A stretch of DNA of 64,000 nt from Rhodospirillaceae bacterium. Lineage in GTDB: Bacteria > Pseudomonadota > Alphaproteobacteria > MPNO01 > UBA2964. The notes under the pieces are model-generated. The model made no database searches, was not told where the DNA came from, and saw nothing but the letters and a program-made list of their open reading frames with translations. This document shows, in pieces, positions 17,119 to 26,536 of the stretch (its first letter is position 1; each line of letters begins with the position of its first letter). The position numbers and the translations under genes are program-made. Where the stretch lies: positions 1-64,000 of the forward strand of contig PBIN01000005.1 in assembly GCA_002720855.1 (NCBI GenBank). The letters run 5' to 3'.

Positions 17119-18996
17119 TTAATCTCTAGGAGGATGTGGCCAGGAACGTTTAATCGCCCAACCGTCTGAATGCCGCTCCAAAAGATACGACTGATTGGGC
17201 CGAACGGGAGCTGCGACAAGTTTGGTAATTTCCGGCGTTAAATCGTAAATCCAAATATGTGTCGGCTTTGTTTGGTTCAAACGTTTAATTAGATTTTTGT
17301 AGAATGGTTTGTCGCGTGCCGTCATTTCAGCGACGATAGGGGCAGACCGATATAGACCGTAGCGCATTATCATCTGATACCGACCATCCGTATCGAATTC
17401 AGCCAATAGTAATTTGTCGTTAGGCGATAGGCTTGCCCGTAAATTCTCTGCAATCATCCGGGCATAAATAATTCGGGGCTCCCGATCGAACCGGAATTTT
17501 TTTGCCAATACAATTGGTGCTGCAAAAACCAATACGATGGCTAGTCCCGCTACTGCACTCGGAATTCGGCAGCGCTCACAACGGCGCCAGCCATGGGCGA
17601 GAACGCACGCCGCGAATACCAGACAGACGCCGCCAAGGTGGGTGTTATATCTCCAGTAGGAAGCTGCCCTCAGGCCTTCCCCTTCAGTGAACGCACCCAA
17701 ATAGGAAGAGAACAGAAAGCCGTTGTAACACAGAAACATCGTCGCACAGATAATGGTCAATCGATGAAACGCGGTTCGGGGGTGCCTTAAAAAGACAAGT
17801 GCTGAAATTGTTGCCACCGTCATCACGCCAAAATACCCGCCTTTTTTCGACGCTATCAAAGACATCCGGGTAAGGATTTCGTCAGCCTTGTCCCACACCC
17901 AAGCTTCAAGGGGACGAAACGCGTGTTCGCCGCCACTAATATTGAAGGAAACGTATAGCCTCCAAATCACGTAAACAGCGAAGGGTAGGATGATTAGTCG
18001 AGGACAAATCCGCAGGACGGCTCGGAAGGATATCGTCCGATCCAATATGGCCAATATCCCTATGGATATGAGGAGCGACAACAGGAAAACGAGATTTACC
18101 TGTTTGAGTGTAATTGCCGCTGTTATCGCGAGGCTCGCCTGCCAAGCGTAGTTGTTTGCTGATTGATCGTCATTTCCTGACATCGCGTTCAGCATCAACC
18201 ACACCATGATGCTTGCAACACCAACGGTAATAGTCGTTGGGAGGTCTGCATAAGAACTCAGGACCAATCGCGTCACATAAGTTGGGCTGAACGCGGTGGC
18301 GATAAGTATGGCGAGAGCGCAAAAAGCCCAACCGGTTTTGACGGCTTTGAGTTGATCCGGTGACGGGCAGATTCCGACAGGGTCTGTTTTGCACTGCGCA
18401 ATCGCAACAGCGATACGGGCAACGAGCAAACCAAAACTCATTACCAGAAGGATATTGAATAGCGATGTGGCATTCTCGACGATGCTGCCGGCGATTTTAC
18501 TGGTCAGGTAGGTGATTAAAGCGACGCCATATGGGTAAGCGGGAAATGTTGAGTGGCTTTTTGGTAATGACGCGTTTGGAAAGGCATCGTGTTCAATAAG
18601 GAATCGTGCGTTAGGGAGCCAATGCGTTAGATCGTCCCATTGAGACGGAATCATAGCGGCCGCAAGAAACATCATTGGCAAAATTAGAAGTATCGCACGC
18701 CAAGCTCCGGGTGCCCCTATTCGGCCAGCACGTTTCACTATGAAAATCAACGCAACGATCGACAGACCGGCAAATCCGATCGCGATAATCGTGAAAGGCA
18801 GGATCTGGAGGGATCCGATGATCGTAAATAGGGAGGAAACTGCCGCCCAGCCATAAATGAGGTCGGCCTCGGGCATGCGTTTTTTTCCGCCTGTTACCGC
18901 GCCAACAGCGGCAATTGCCAATGCTAGACACAGAAGGGCAGCAAACCCGATCAGCTGAGCGGGTGATGCGGAAAAACTATTTATTATAGCTGTCAT
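17119..18996 (-). CDS. Large polytopic membrane protein, GT-C-like glycosyltransferase candidate
   Basis: The 625-residue protein has about a dozen hydrophobic helices and a C-terminal soluble tail (about 520-625). An acidic pair follows the third helix (SQWDDLTHWLPNARFL), as in the first periplasmic loop of GT-C transferases that use polyprenyl-phosphate sugars. No family can be named with certainty. Its position 50 bases upstream of a DPM1-like enzyme supports a lipid-linked sugar transferase role. Confidence 0.6.
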   Translation of the reverse strand: MTAIINSFSASPAQLIGFAALLCLALAIAAVGAVTGGKKRMPEADLIYGWAAVSSLFTIIGSLQILPFTIIAIGFAGLSIVALIFIVKRAGRIGAPGAWRAILLILPMMFLAAAMIPSQWDDLTHWLPNARFLIEHDAFPNASLPKSHSTFPAYPYGVALITYLTSKIAGSIVENATSLFNILLVMSFGLLVARIAVAIAQCKTDPVGICPSPDQLKAVKTGWAFCALAILIATAFSPTYVTRLVLSSYADLPTTITVGVASIMVWLMLNAMSGNDDQSANNYAWQASLAITAAITLKQVNLVFLLSLLISIGILAILDRTISFRAVLRICPRLIILPFAVYVIWRLYVSFNISGGEHAFRPLEAWVWDKADEILTRMSLIASKKGGYFGVMTVATISALVFLRHPRTAFHRLTIICATMFLCYNGFLFSSYLGAFTEGEGLRAASYWRYNTHLGGVCLVFAACVLAHGWRRCERCRIPSAVAGLAIVLVFAAPIVLAKKFRFDREPRIIYARMIAENLRASLSPNDKLLLAEFDTDGRYQMIMRYGLYRSAPIVAEMTARDKPFYKNLIKRLNQTKPTHIWIYDLTPEITKLVAAPVRPNQSYLLERHSDGWAIKRSWPHPPRD

Positions 18997-19177
18997 CTGT
19001 GAAGGAAAGTCCGCCTAACTGTGTAGTTACGTGTCATGCAAAATTTCGCCGGACACCAAGACAATTTATCAAATCGCGTCGAATCGGGCCAAAACGGGTT
19101 TTCTTTGACGTCCCCCTTGGTAGAGTGCAGAAAGCGGATATCTGCTGACACAATTTAATAAAGTTCGGAGAACAAAA

Positions 19178-20680
19178 ATGCGCGTGACCTTTGCAAGCCC
19201 CGACCAAAAACGTACTGGAGCCTACGTTGTTTTTGCGATGGATGGCGGAAAATTATCGGCGAGCGCCGGTGATCTCGATAAAGCCACTGGGGGCGGTCTG
19301 AAGCGCGCTCTGAAGAACAGTAAATTTAAGGGACGTCGTGGGCAAACATTAACGGTTTTGGGACCGCGAGGCGTCAAAGCAAGCAGAATTGTGATATTGG
19401 GGATTGGTAAGCCCAATAAACTTGACACTTTGGCTGCCCAATCTTTGGGCGGGGCGATATATCGCATCCTCGGTGGTTCAGGCGATAAGTCTGCGTCCGT
19501 TCTTCTCGATACGATAAAAGGCGTGAAATTAGGTGGTGCGGAGTTTGCGGCCAATCTTGCTTTTGGTTGTCATCTCCGAAGCTATCGTTTTGACAAATAC
19601 CGGACGAAAGAAAAGGACGACGATAAGCCGTCTTTGAAATCCGTGGCGGTTATGCTGCGTGATGTGGCGGGCGCCAGACGCAGATTTTCTCCACTGCGAA
19701 ATATCGCCGATGGAGTGTTTTTCACCCGTGATTTAGTGTCTGAACCCGCGAATGTAATCTATCCGATTAGTTTCGTTTCGCGCCTGCGGGCGCTCACCAA
19801 GTTGGGTGTGAAACTTCAGGTTTTAGACGAAAAACAGATGAAGAAACTTGGTATGGGCGCGCTTTTGGGTGTAGCGCAGGGTAGCGCCAATGCGCCGCGC
19901 CTAGTCGCAATGCGTTGGAACGGAGCTCCAAGAGCCAAGGACAAAAGGCCCATTGCTTTCGTTGGCAAAGGCGTGACGTTTGATACCGGCGGCATTTCCA
20001 TCAAACCGGCAGGTGGTATGGAGGACATGAAGTGGGACATGGGCGGTGCAGGCGTCGTATCCGGGGTTATGCATGCTCTTGCTGCCCGAAAAGCCAAGGT
20101 AAACGCTGTTGGTATTGTAGGTCTCGTGGAGAACATGCCATCAAGCACCGCGCAGCGACCAGGAGACGTGGTGAAGACTATGTCCGGCCAGACCATTGAA
20201 GTAATCAATACCGATGCAGAAGGTCGACTGGTTTTGGCAGATGCCATGTGGTGGTGCCAAAAGATGTTCAAACCTCATACGATTATCGATTTGGCGACCT
20301 TGACCGGGGCTATCATAATTTCCCTCGGGTATCATCACGCGGGATTGTTTGCGAATAATGACAAATTGGCGGAACAACTTACTGAAGCCGGTAAGGATAC
20401 TAACGAAGCTGTCTGGCGGATGCCCTTGGGAGACGCATATGACAAACAGGTACGTTCACAAATTGCAGACATGAAGAATGTTGGAGGACGGGACGCTGGT
20501 AGCATTACGGCTGCGCAAATTCTGCAACGCTTTATTCAAAAAGATGTTGCCTGGGCCCATCTGGACATTGCCGGGGTAACTTGGTCAAATTCCGATTCTG
20601 CAACGGTACCGAGGGGAGGAACCGGTTTTGGTGTTCGTCTCCTGGATACACTTGTTTCGAAGCACTACGAAGGCAAGTAA
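19178..20680 (+). CDS. pepA: Leucyl aminopeptidase (M17)
   Basis: This is a cytosolic two-metal aminopeptidase that releases N-terminal residues from peptides. The 500-residue protein carries the complete M17 active site: Lys264 and Asp269 (GKGVTFDTGG), Lys276, Asp287 (KWDMGGA), and Asp346, Glu348 and Arg350 in NTDAEGRLVLADA. A CGGAG site precedes the ATG. It is followed at 12 bases by holC, the classic pepA-holC pair. Confidence 0.97.
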   Translation: MRVTFASPDQKRTGAYVVFAMDGGKLSASAGDLDKATGGGLKRALKNSKFKGRRGQTLTVLGPRGVKASRIVILGIGKPNKLDTLAAQSLGGAIYRILGGSGDKSASVLLDTIKGVKLGGAEFAANLAFGCHLRSYRFDKYRTKEKDDDKPSLKSVAVMLRDVAGARRRFSPLRNIADGVFFTRDLVSEPANVIYPISFVSRLRALTKLGVKLQVLDEKQMKKLGMGALLGVAQGSANAPRLVAMRWNGAPRAKDKRPIAFVGKGVTFDTGGISIKPAGGMEDMKWDMGGAGVVSGVMHALAARKAKVNAVGIVGLVENMPSSTAQRPGDVVKTMSGQTIEVINTDAEGRLVLADAMWWCQKMFKPHTIIDLATLTGAIIISLGYHHAGLFANNDKLAEQLTEAGKDTNEAVWRMPLGDAYDKQVRSQIADMKNVGGRDAGSITAAQILQRFIQKDVAWAHLDIAGVTWSNSDSATVPRGGTGFGVRLLDTLVSKHYEGK

Positions 20681-20692
20681 TTACCGCCCAGA

Positions 20693-21148
20693 ATGACCGA
20701 AATCGGGTTTTATCATCTAACAAGAACGCCACTTGAACATGCCTTGCTAAAGCTGTTGGAGAAAGCGACCGCGGCTGGGAAACGGGTCGTTGTACGAACC
20801 AGTTCCGACGAAAGACTCTCCTTTCTCAACGGCGCGCTGTGGACTGTTGATGCGGCATCTTTTCTGCCGCACGGCTCTGAGAAAGAGGGCAATCCATCAC
20901 AACAACCAGTTTGGTTGACGACAGATACGAATAATCCCAACGACGCTGAAGTGCTCATTCTCACCGACAGCGCAGAATCCACCTCCTATGAAACCTACGA
21001 GCGATGTTTGGAGATTTTTGACGGCAATAACGAGGTTGCGGTAACGGCTGCTCGGGAGCGCTGGAAGAATTATAGTGCAGTGGACTGCAACCTTACCTAT
21101 TGGCAGCAAACCGAAAGTGGCGGCTGGAAAAAGAAAACAGAACAATAA
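20693..21148 (+). CDS. holC: DNA polymerase III chi subunit
   Basis: Chi links the clamp loader to single-strand binding protein. The 151-residue protein begins EIGFYHLTRTPLEHALLKLL and contains GKRVVVRTSSDERLSFLNGALWT, both characteristic of HolC. The pepA-holC order is conserved in Proteobacteria and supports the call. Confidence 0.92.
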   Translation: MTEIGFYHLTRTPLEHALLKLLEKATAAGKRVVVRTSSDERLSFLNGALWTVDAASFLPHGSEKEGNPSQQPVWLTTDTNNPNDAEVLILTDSAESTSYETYERCLEIFDGNNEVAVTAARERWKNYSAVDCNLTYWQQTESGGWKKKTEQ

Positions 21149-21198
21149 GTAGCAGAACGGTTTATAGAACCATATTTCGATTGCGATGTACGAGATGG

Positions 21199-21227
21199 TT
21201 GCGGATAGGATTTTGAGAGTATATAAG
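21199..21227 (+). promoter_or_regulatory. Candidate promoter for ndk
   Basis: TTGCGG (21199-21204), a 17-base spacer, and TATAAG (21222-21227), five of six matches to the -10 consensus, lie about 35 bases before the ndk ATG in the 114-base holC-ndk gap. Confidence 0.4.
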
Positions 21228-21262
21228 GCCGCCGCCGTCAAAAATTTGAAAGTGTCAGCCCA

Positions 21263-21685
21263 ATGGCTATTCAAAGAACCTTATCGATCATTAAACCCGA
21301 CGCCACGCGTCGAAACCTGACCGGACAAATCAATGCCAGGTTCGAGGAGAACGACCTTAGAATTGTCGCGCAAAAGCGCATACATATGACCCGAAGTCAG
21401 GCCGAGGGATTTTACGCCGTCCATGCAGAACGGGCATTCTTTGGCGACTTATGTGATTTTATGTGCTCCGGCCCAGTTGTGGTCCAGGTTCTGGAAGGCG
21501 AAAACGCCGTAACGGCCAATAGGGACATTATGGGTGCTACGAATCCTGCGAATGCTGACGAAGGCACAATCCGCAAGGATTTTGGTGAATCGATTGAGGC
21601 AAACTCAGTGCATGGATCGGATTCTCCCGAAAATGCTGCTATTGAGATTGCTTTTTTCTTTAGCCAGACGGAATTAGTCGGCTGA
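21263..21685 (+). CDS. ndk: Nucleoside diphosphate kinase
   Basis: It transfers the gamma phosphate of ATP to NDPs through a phosphohistidine. The 140-residue length is normal. The active His117 is in [10 protein letters not shown], and [16 protein letters not shown] and [19 protein letters not shown] are family signatures. A terminator-like hairpin lies just downstream. Confidence 0.98.
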   Translation: MAIQRTLSIIKPDATRRNLTGQINARFEENDLRIVAQKRIHMTRSQAEGFYAVHAERAFFGDLCDFMCSGPVVVQVLEGENAVTANRDIMGATNPANADEGTIRKDFGESIEANSVHGSDSPENAAIEIAFFFSQTELVG

Positions 21686-21695
21686 GGTTTTGATC

Positions 21696-21719
21696 CTGCG
21701 GTTTATCTAACCGCAGTTT
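21696..21719 (+). terminator. Hairpin after ndk
   Basis: CTGCGGTT (21696-21703) and AACCGCAG (21709-21716) form a perfect 8-bp stem with a 5-base loop, followed only by TTT. It sits 10 bases after the ndk stop, between convergent genes, and is plausible as a weak intrinsic terminator. Confidence 0.6.
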
Positions 21720-21730
21720 GCATCTCTAAA

Positions 21731-21859
21731 TCAGAGTAGGAACAACGCCATCAGTGCAACGATGGCCAGGACAGCTACTGTTCCTATGAACATAAATATT
21801 GAAAATCCTTTCCATCCCTGTTTGGCTTGTTCAGAAACGATTTCGTTTACATCTGACAT
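21731..21859 (-). CDS. Small aa3-type cytochrome c oxidase subunit IV
   Basis: The reverse strand encodes a 42-residue protein: a short polar N-terminus (MSDVNEIVSEQAKQGWKGF) followed by one membrane helix ending MALFLL. The layout, with Trp-x2-Phe just before the helix, matches the bacterial aa3-type oxidase subunit IV family (COX4_pro_2), a one-helix accessory subunit known mainly from Alphaproteobacteria. The ATG has CGGAG upstream. It stands alone between ndk and purN, away from any cox genes. Confidence 0.72.
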   Translation of the reverse strand: MSDVNEIVSEQAKQGWKGFSIFMFIGTVAVLAIVALMALFLL

Positions 21860-21936
21860 TATTTTCACTCCGGCGATCACACTCTGAATTTTTCTCTAAC
21901 GCCAAATTATCGCCGCTACAAGAGTTTGAAAAGTCT

Positions 21937-22596
21937 CTAATCAACGTCGTCAGTTGGATTAAGAAAAGCGACTCCTGGTGCTTCGGCGCCCTCTATCAAT
22001 ACCCTTTCACCCACAATTTCGATTTTGCCTTGGGCGATTAATGACAAGGCCAACGGATAGCAACGGTGTTCTGCAATTAGAACACGCATGGCAAGGCTTT
22101 CAGGATCGTCATCTGATAATATCGGCACAGCAGCCTGAACTATGATCGGGCCAGAATCCATTTCGGCGCGGACAAAGTGAACAGTGCAACCAGTAAATCG
22201 AACACCTTCTGCAAGCGCGCGTTCATGCGTATCAAGACCTTTAAAAGCAGGAAGCAGGGACGGGTGAATGTTGATGAGCCTGTCCTGCCAGTGGTCGACA
22301 AATGATTTTGTAAGGAGACGCATAAAACCGGCGAGGCATATCATCTCAACCTGATGGTTCTCGAGGGTTTGAGTGATCTCTTTTTCAAACGATTCTCGAT
22401 CGGCGAACTTTTTGTGATCGATTGTCGTTGTAGGGATACTGGCTTCCGCTGCGCGGTCCAGGCCTGCGGCGCCCGGAACGTTCGAGATTACCAGGACAAT
22501 TTCCGCTGCGGCAGCATCTGTTTTGCAATAATCGATCAGGGCCTGCATGTTTGAGCCACGCCCCGAAATGAGGACAGCGGCTTTTAGCTTCGCCAT
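21937..22596 (-). CDS. purN: Phosphoribosylglycinamide formyltransferase
   Basis: PurN formylates GAR with 10-formyl-tetrahydrofolate in purine synthesis. The 219-residue protein has SGRGSN (11-16) and the catalytic Asn109, His111 ([12 protein letters not shown]) and Asp147 (EMDSGP). It overlaps the end of purM by 13 bases, so the two are probably translated in a coupled way. Confidence 0.97.
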   Translation of the reverse strand: MAKLKAAVLISGRGSNMQALIDYCKTDAAAAEIVLVISNVPGAAGLDRAAEASIPTTTIDHKKFADRESFEKEITQTLENHQVEMICLAGFMRLLTKSFVDHWQDRLINIHPSLLPAFKGLDTHERALAEGVRFTGCTVHFVRAEMDSGPIIVQAAVPILSDDDPESLAMRVLIAEHRCYPLALSLIAQGKIEIVGERVLIEGAEAPGVAFLNPTDDVD

Positions 22597-23606
22597 GCTG
22601 TTTCCCAGTTCGAAATCAATACCTGCTCCTTGCTGTCTTTTTCGGTAACAGTTCCGATTTGATAGACATTTTCACCGGCCTCCGAAAAGACCTGTGCGGC
22701 GGCTTGGCTGTTTTCAGGGTCTACAATGGCTATCATCCCGATTCCGCAATTGAAGGTCTGGGCCATTTCGTCGGGGGCAACGTTGCCAGCCTGGGAAAGC
22801 CACTGGAATAGTTCGCCAATCGGCCAGCTCGCCCCATCGAGATGAACGCCAAGGCCGTTCGGTAAGACTCGCGGAATATTTTCTGTAAACCCGCCACCGG
22901 TAATGTGAGCAAGCCCCTTTAGAAGACCGGCTTTGTGGCAAGCCAGACAGGATTTTACATAGATTTTTGTGGGGGTAAGCAATGCAGAGCCTAATGTCAC
23001 GTCATCGAATGGAGCTCTGTCACCGTAATCAAGTCCGAGCTCGTCCACGATATGTCTGACAAGAGAGTAGCCGTTCGAATGAATTCCGCTTGATCCCAGG
23101 CCCAAGACGATATCGCCTGCTGCGATTTTTCTGCCATCAAGAATTTCGTTGCGCTCGACGGCACCGACAGAAAAGCCAGCGAGGTCGTAATCATCGCCAT
23201 GATACATTCCCGGCATTTCAGCCGTTTCGCCGCCAATGAGTGCACAACCGGCTAATTTGCAGCCTTCCGCAATACCCTTGATTACTATCTCTGCATGATC
23301 AGGGCGCAGGGTAGCCGTCGCAAAATAATCAAGAAAAAATAACGGTTCAGCACCTTGAACGATGAGATCGTTGACGCACATTGCAACGAGATCGATGCCA
23401 ACGCCGCTGTGGTCGTCGGCAAGAAGAGCGACCCTCAATTTAGTCCCGACGCCATCGGTTGCTGCAACAAGTATCGGGTCCTTATACTGGGTTGCAGCTA
23501 TATCAAACATTCCGCCGAAGCCGCCTATTTCTACGTCCGCGCCGCTGCGCGCGGTTGCACGAACATGAGGTTTGATGGCGTCGACCAGTGCTGCACCGGC
23601 GTCCAC
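22584..23606 (-). CDS. purM: Phosphoribosylformylglycinamidine cyclo-ligase
   Basis: PurM closes the imidazole ring to AIR with ATP. From GTG 23606 there are 340 residues with DGVGTK (51-56), CVNDL (77-81), [12 protein letters not shown] and the [12 protein letters not shown] motif. The conserved N-terminal stretch YKDAGV is encoded just upstream in the same frame, but no ATG, GTG or TTG precedes it before a TAA at 23660-23658. An ATG at 23655 is one base out of frame. The true start is therefore unclear: GTG 23606, a rare ATT start, or a frameshift in this assembly. Confidence 0.93.
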   Translation of the reverse strand: MDAGAALVDAIKPHVRATARSGADVEIGGFGGMFDIAATQYKDPILVAATDGVGTKLRVALLADDHSGVGIDLVAMCVNDLIVQGAEPLFFLDYFATATLRPDHAEIVIKGIAEGCKLAGCALIGGETAEMPGMYHGDDYDLAGFSVGAVERNEILDGRKIAAGDIVLGLGSSGIHSNGYSLVRHIVDELGLDYGDRAPFDDVTLGSALLTPTKIYVKSCLACHKAGLLKGLAHITGGGFTENIPRVLPNGLGVHLDGASWPIGELFQWLSQAGNVAPDEMAQTFNCGIGMIAIVDPENSQAAAQVFSEAGENVYQIGTVTEKDSKEQVLISNWETAWRS

Positions 23607-23680
23607 ATTGACTCCGGCATCTTTGTAACTACGGCTGTTAATAGCTTTCTCGCATACTTAAAAACAGATAGTCTAAGACT

Positions 23681-24826
23681 ATGACATTGCCTCGGTGTTA
23701 CGTGAAGATACTTGATCCCATGTCGTTTGCAACGTCTGCACTCCGAGGAATAATAACAGTCCTTGGTATAGCGTTTGTCGCGGTTTATGCGGGCTTCGCG
23801 GCGGCTCAAACTGGTTCCGTTTATGCTGTTGGGTCGGTTGCCGTTGATGAAACAGCCGAATCAGCTGCGACCGCTCGCGACATCGCCTTAAAAAAAGGAC
23901 AGGTATTGGCATATCAACGCTTGTTGGACCGGATCGTTCCGGCAAACGATAGGTCCAAGTTGTCTCCTTTACCTGAAGCGCAACTCCTGCAGCTGGTCTC
24001 GGGTATCGAAGTCACTAAAGAAAAAACGTCATCTGTGCGCTATCTCGCAAAACTCGTCGTACGATTTAATCCGTCTGCTGTCAGAAGTTACTTGCGAAAT
24101 GCCGGTATTCAATTTGCTGAAACCGAGAGTAAGCCGTTAATCGTTTTGCCGGTTTTTCGTTCTCAAGCCACCCAACAGCTTTGGGATGCGAGTAATCTAT
24201 GGCTCAGGGTTTGGCGCGAATTACCACTTAGCGATGGCTTGATTAATCTGATTGTTCCTGAGGGGGCGACTGCGGATATCGCCGAAATAAGTGCTGAACA
24301 AGCCGTTGAGGGGAATGACGAGAGAATAAAGTCCATATCCCAGCGGTATGGCGCAGCGGTTGCCCTGCTTACGATTGCAACCGTTAAACAAAGCCACGGT
24401 GAAAAAATTGTGGAAGTTTCCACGAGCAGGCTCGATCCGGGTGGAGCTGACCAAACATCTGTTCAAAGCTTCGTGAGCAATAAGGAGATCAGTCTGCAAG
24501 AAGTTTTAGCAGGTGCTGCGGCAAATCTGCGTCGGGAAATTGAAGAAAACTGGAAGCTGGATAATTTGATTCGATTTGACGACCGTCGTGAGCTTCTGGC
24601 CGAGGCAAGTTTGCGCGGTCTTCCGGAACTAATCTCGTTACAGAAAAAACTTGAAGAAGTTTCGCTGATAAAAAAAGCGGAACTTGTCAGGCTATCGCTA
24701 AGCGCTGCGCTAATCCGCCTTCGATATCTTGGCAGCCCCGAGCAATTAAAGTTGGCATTGGCACAACACGATATGGCGTTGACGCAGGGCTCAGTCTATT
24801 GGAAGTTGCAAGCATCAAATCAATGA
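23681..24826 (+). CDS. DUF2066 domain-containing exported protein
   Basis: This 381-residue protein of unknown function has a signal-anchor or signal peptide (hydrophobic up to VYAGFAAAQT) and the DUF2066 pattern VDETAESAATARDIALKKGQ...RLLDRI. The same family lies next to purM and hdaA in many alphaproteobacteria. A second in-frame ATG at 23720 gives a more usual signal peptide and may be the real start; neither has a good ribosome binding site. It diverges from purM with only about 75 bases between the starts. Confidence 0.8.
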   Translation: MTLPRCYVKILDPMSFATSALRGIITVLGIAFVAVYAGFAAAQTGSVYAVGSVAVDETAESAATARDIALKKGQVLAYQRLLDRIVPANDRSKLSPLPEAQLLQLVSGIEVTKEKTSSVRYLAKLVVRFNPSAVRSYLRNAGIQFAETESKPLIVLPVFRSQATQQLWDASNLWLRVWRELPLSDGLINLIVPEGATADIAEISAEQAVEGNDERIKSISQRYGAAVALLTIATVKQSHGEKIVEVSTSRLDPGGADQTSVQSFVSNKEISLQEVLAGAAANLRREIEENWKLDNLIRFDDRRELLAEASLRGLPELISLQKKLEEVSLIKKAELVRLSLSAALIRLRYLGSPEQLKLALAQHDMALTQGSVYWKLQASNQ

Positions 24827-24899
24827 GATGACCACCAACCCGGTCGTTTTTGTTTGGTTAAATTGAGTACGCGCGGCAGATAAATAGAAGTTCCAAAAG

Positions 24900-25454
24900 A
24901 TGAGTCTTCCCAATCTCATTTCACTTGCACGGCTCTTGGCTGTGCCGGTTATGATTTATCTGATTTTGAACGGATACTATTTGGCGGCGTTCGGTCTTTT
25001 TGTCGCGGCAGGAGTCTCGGATGCCGTTGACGGCTATATCGCGAAAAAAATGGGGCAGGCGACTGTCTTAGGGAGTTATCTGGACCCGTTGGCGGATAAG
25101 GCCCTGCTCGTCGGTGTGTATGTCACATTGGGACACGCCGAATTGCTGCCGACCTGGCTTGTTATCCTAGTCGTGTTTCGGGACATTTTGATAGTCGGAG
25201 GCGTCGTATTGCTTCATATCTCGACCAACAATGTGAAAATGCATCCGCTTATCGTGAGTAAAATTAATACGGTGGCGCAGATTGTGTTGGTGGTAGTTGT
25301 CCTGGCAGACCTAGCGTTTCCGCAACTCTCATGGTCGTTGCTCGTGATGCTCATGATATATTTTGTTACCGCTACGACTTTGGCGTCCGGCGGCGCCTAT
25401 ATTGTTAGCTGGGGTAAGAATGTGGACAGTAAAAACGGAAACGACTTGCAATGA
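24900..25454 (+). CDS. CDP-alcohol phosphatidyltransferase family protein
   Basis: This 184-residue integral membrane enzyme has the CDP-OH motif D41-x2-D44-G-x2-A-K-x8-G58-x3-D62-x3-D66; the usual Arg after Ala is Lys49. Family members join a CDP-activated lipid to an alcohol such as glycerol 3-phosphate. Substrate cannot be assigned; PgsA-like and cardiolipin-synthase-type members are both possible. It overlaps the next gene by four bases (ATGA). Confidence 0.85.
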   Translation: MSLPNLISLARLLAVPVMIYLILNGYYLAAFGLFVAAGVSDAVDGYIAKKMGQATVLGSYLDPLADKALLVGVYVTLGHAELLPTWLVILVVFRDILIVGGVVLLHISTNNVKMHPLIVSKINTVAQIVLVVVVLADLAFPQLSWSLLVMLMIYFVTATTLASGGAYIVSWGKNVDSKNGNDLQ

Positions 25455-26536
25455 CACCGGAAAAGCAGACTAGGTTTTGGCTGATCGGATTCGCGGTATT
25501 CTTTGCGGTAATATGGCTTTTAAGCGAAATATTGTTTCCCTTTGTTGCTGGGATCGCCCTTGCCTATTTATTGGATCCGCTTGCAGACAAACTTGAAAAT
25601 TGGAAATGGCCTCGCTGGGTTGCCGCCGGGGTTCTGACGCTTTTGGCGGTTTTGTCCGTTGTGGCGCTTATGTTGTTGGTCATCCCCCTGTTACAAAACC
25701 AGCTTGTTGAACTGTCCGGTCGCATTCCGCAATATCTTGAAACGCTCAGAGGCCAGGCCGCTGATTTGCTTGCAACCATCCAGTCTCAGCTTTCGGATGC
25801 AGACATGGGTGCACTGAAACAGAAAGTTAGCGGCGCAGCCGGCCCCGACATTATTGCCTGGGTTGGTGGTGTCCTTGCTAAAATCTGGGGCGGCGGCGTT
25901 GCGCTTCTGAACCTTTTATCTCTCTTGGTTATTACGCCGATCGTTATGTTTTATCTCCTGCGGGATTGGGACCGGATCGTTGGAACCGTCGATGGTTGGC
26001 TGCCACTCCGCCACGCTGAAACGATAAGACAACAGGTTTCGCAGATAGACGAAGTATTGGCGGCTTTTGTTCGCGGCCAGATGACAGTTTGCATCCTATT
26101 GGGTGTGTTTTATGCGGTGGCGCTGACTCTCGTTGGCCTGGATTTTGGGTTTATAATCGGCTTCGGTACAGGCCTTATCTCTTTCGTTCCCTATTTTGGA
26201 ATGCTTGTGGGGTTTGTTGCGGGCATCGGTGTTGCAATCGCCCAATTCGGCGAACTAACTCCCATACTGCTGGTTGCGGCAGTCTTTGTAATTGGTCAGT
26301 TCCTCGAGGGAAATTTCATCACACCAAAACTGGTGGGTGATAAAATTGGATTACACCCTGTATGGATAATATTTGCTCTACTCGCAGGTGGTGCCCTTTT
26401 TGGATTTACAGGAATGCTCCTCGCAATACCTGTTGCCGCTGTCATAGGCGTTGTTGGCCGATTTGGAATTTCAAAATATAAATCCAGCTCAGCTTATCTC
26501 GAAGAAACTAAGACAGAGAATTCCGGTGATGGCTGA
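25451..26536 (+). CDS. AI-2E family transporter (PerM-like permease)
   Basis: The 361-residue membrane protein has about eight helices with the family features YLLDPLADKLE near the N-terminus, GVFYAVALTLVGLDFGFIIGF, and the C-terminal LEGNFITPKLVGDKIGLHPVWIIFALLAGG. Relatives include TqsA and PerM, but substrates vary. It sits between a phospholipid enzyme and hdaA, an order repeated in other alphaproteobacteria. Confidence 0.9.
   Translation: MTPEKQTRFWLIGFAVFFAVIWLLSEILFPFVAGIALAYLLDPLADKLENWKWPRWVAAGVLTLLAVLSVVALMLLVIPLLQNQLVELSGRIPQYLETLRGQAADLLATIQSQLSDADMGALKQKVSGAAGPDIIAWVGGVLAKIWGGGVALLNLLSLLVITPIVMFYLLRDWDRIVGTVDGWLPLRHAETIRQQVSQIDEVLAAFVRGQMTVCILLGVFYAVALTLVGLDFGFIIGFGTGLISFVPYFGMLVGFVAGIGVAIAQFGELTPILLVAAVFVIGQFLEGNFITPKLVGDKIGLHPVWIIFALLAGGALFGFTGMLLAIPVAAVIGVVGRFGISKYKSSSAYLEETKTENSGDG

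Noticed and set aside
26451-26528. Upstream start extending hdaA by 26 residues
   Set aside because: The extension lies fully inside the permease gene and would push the clamp-binding motif away from the N-terminus.
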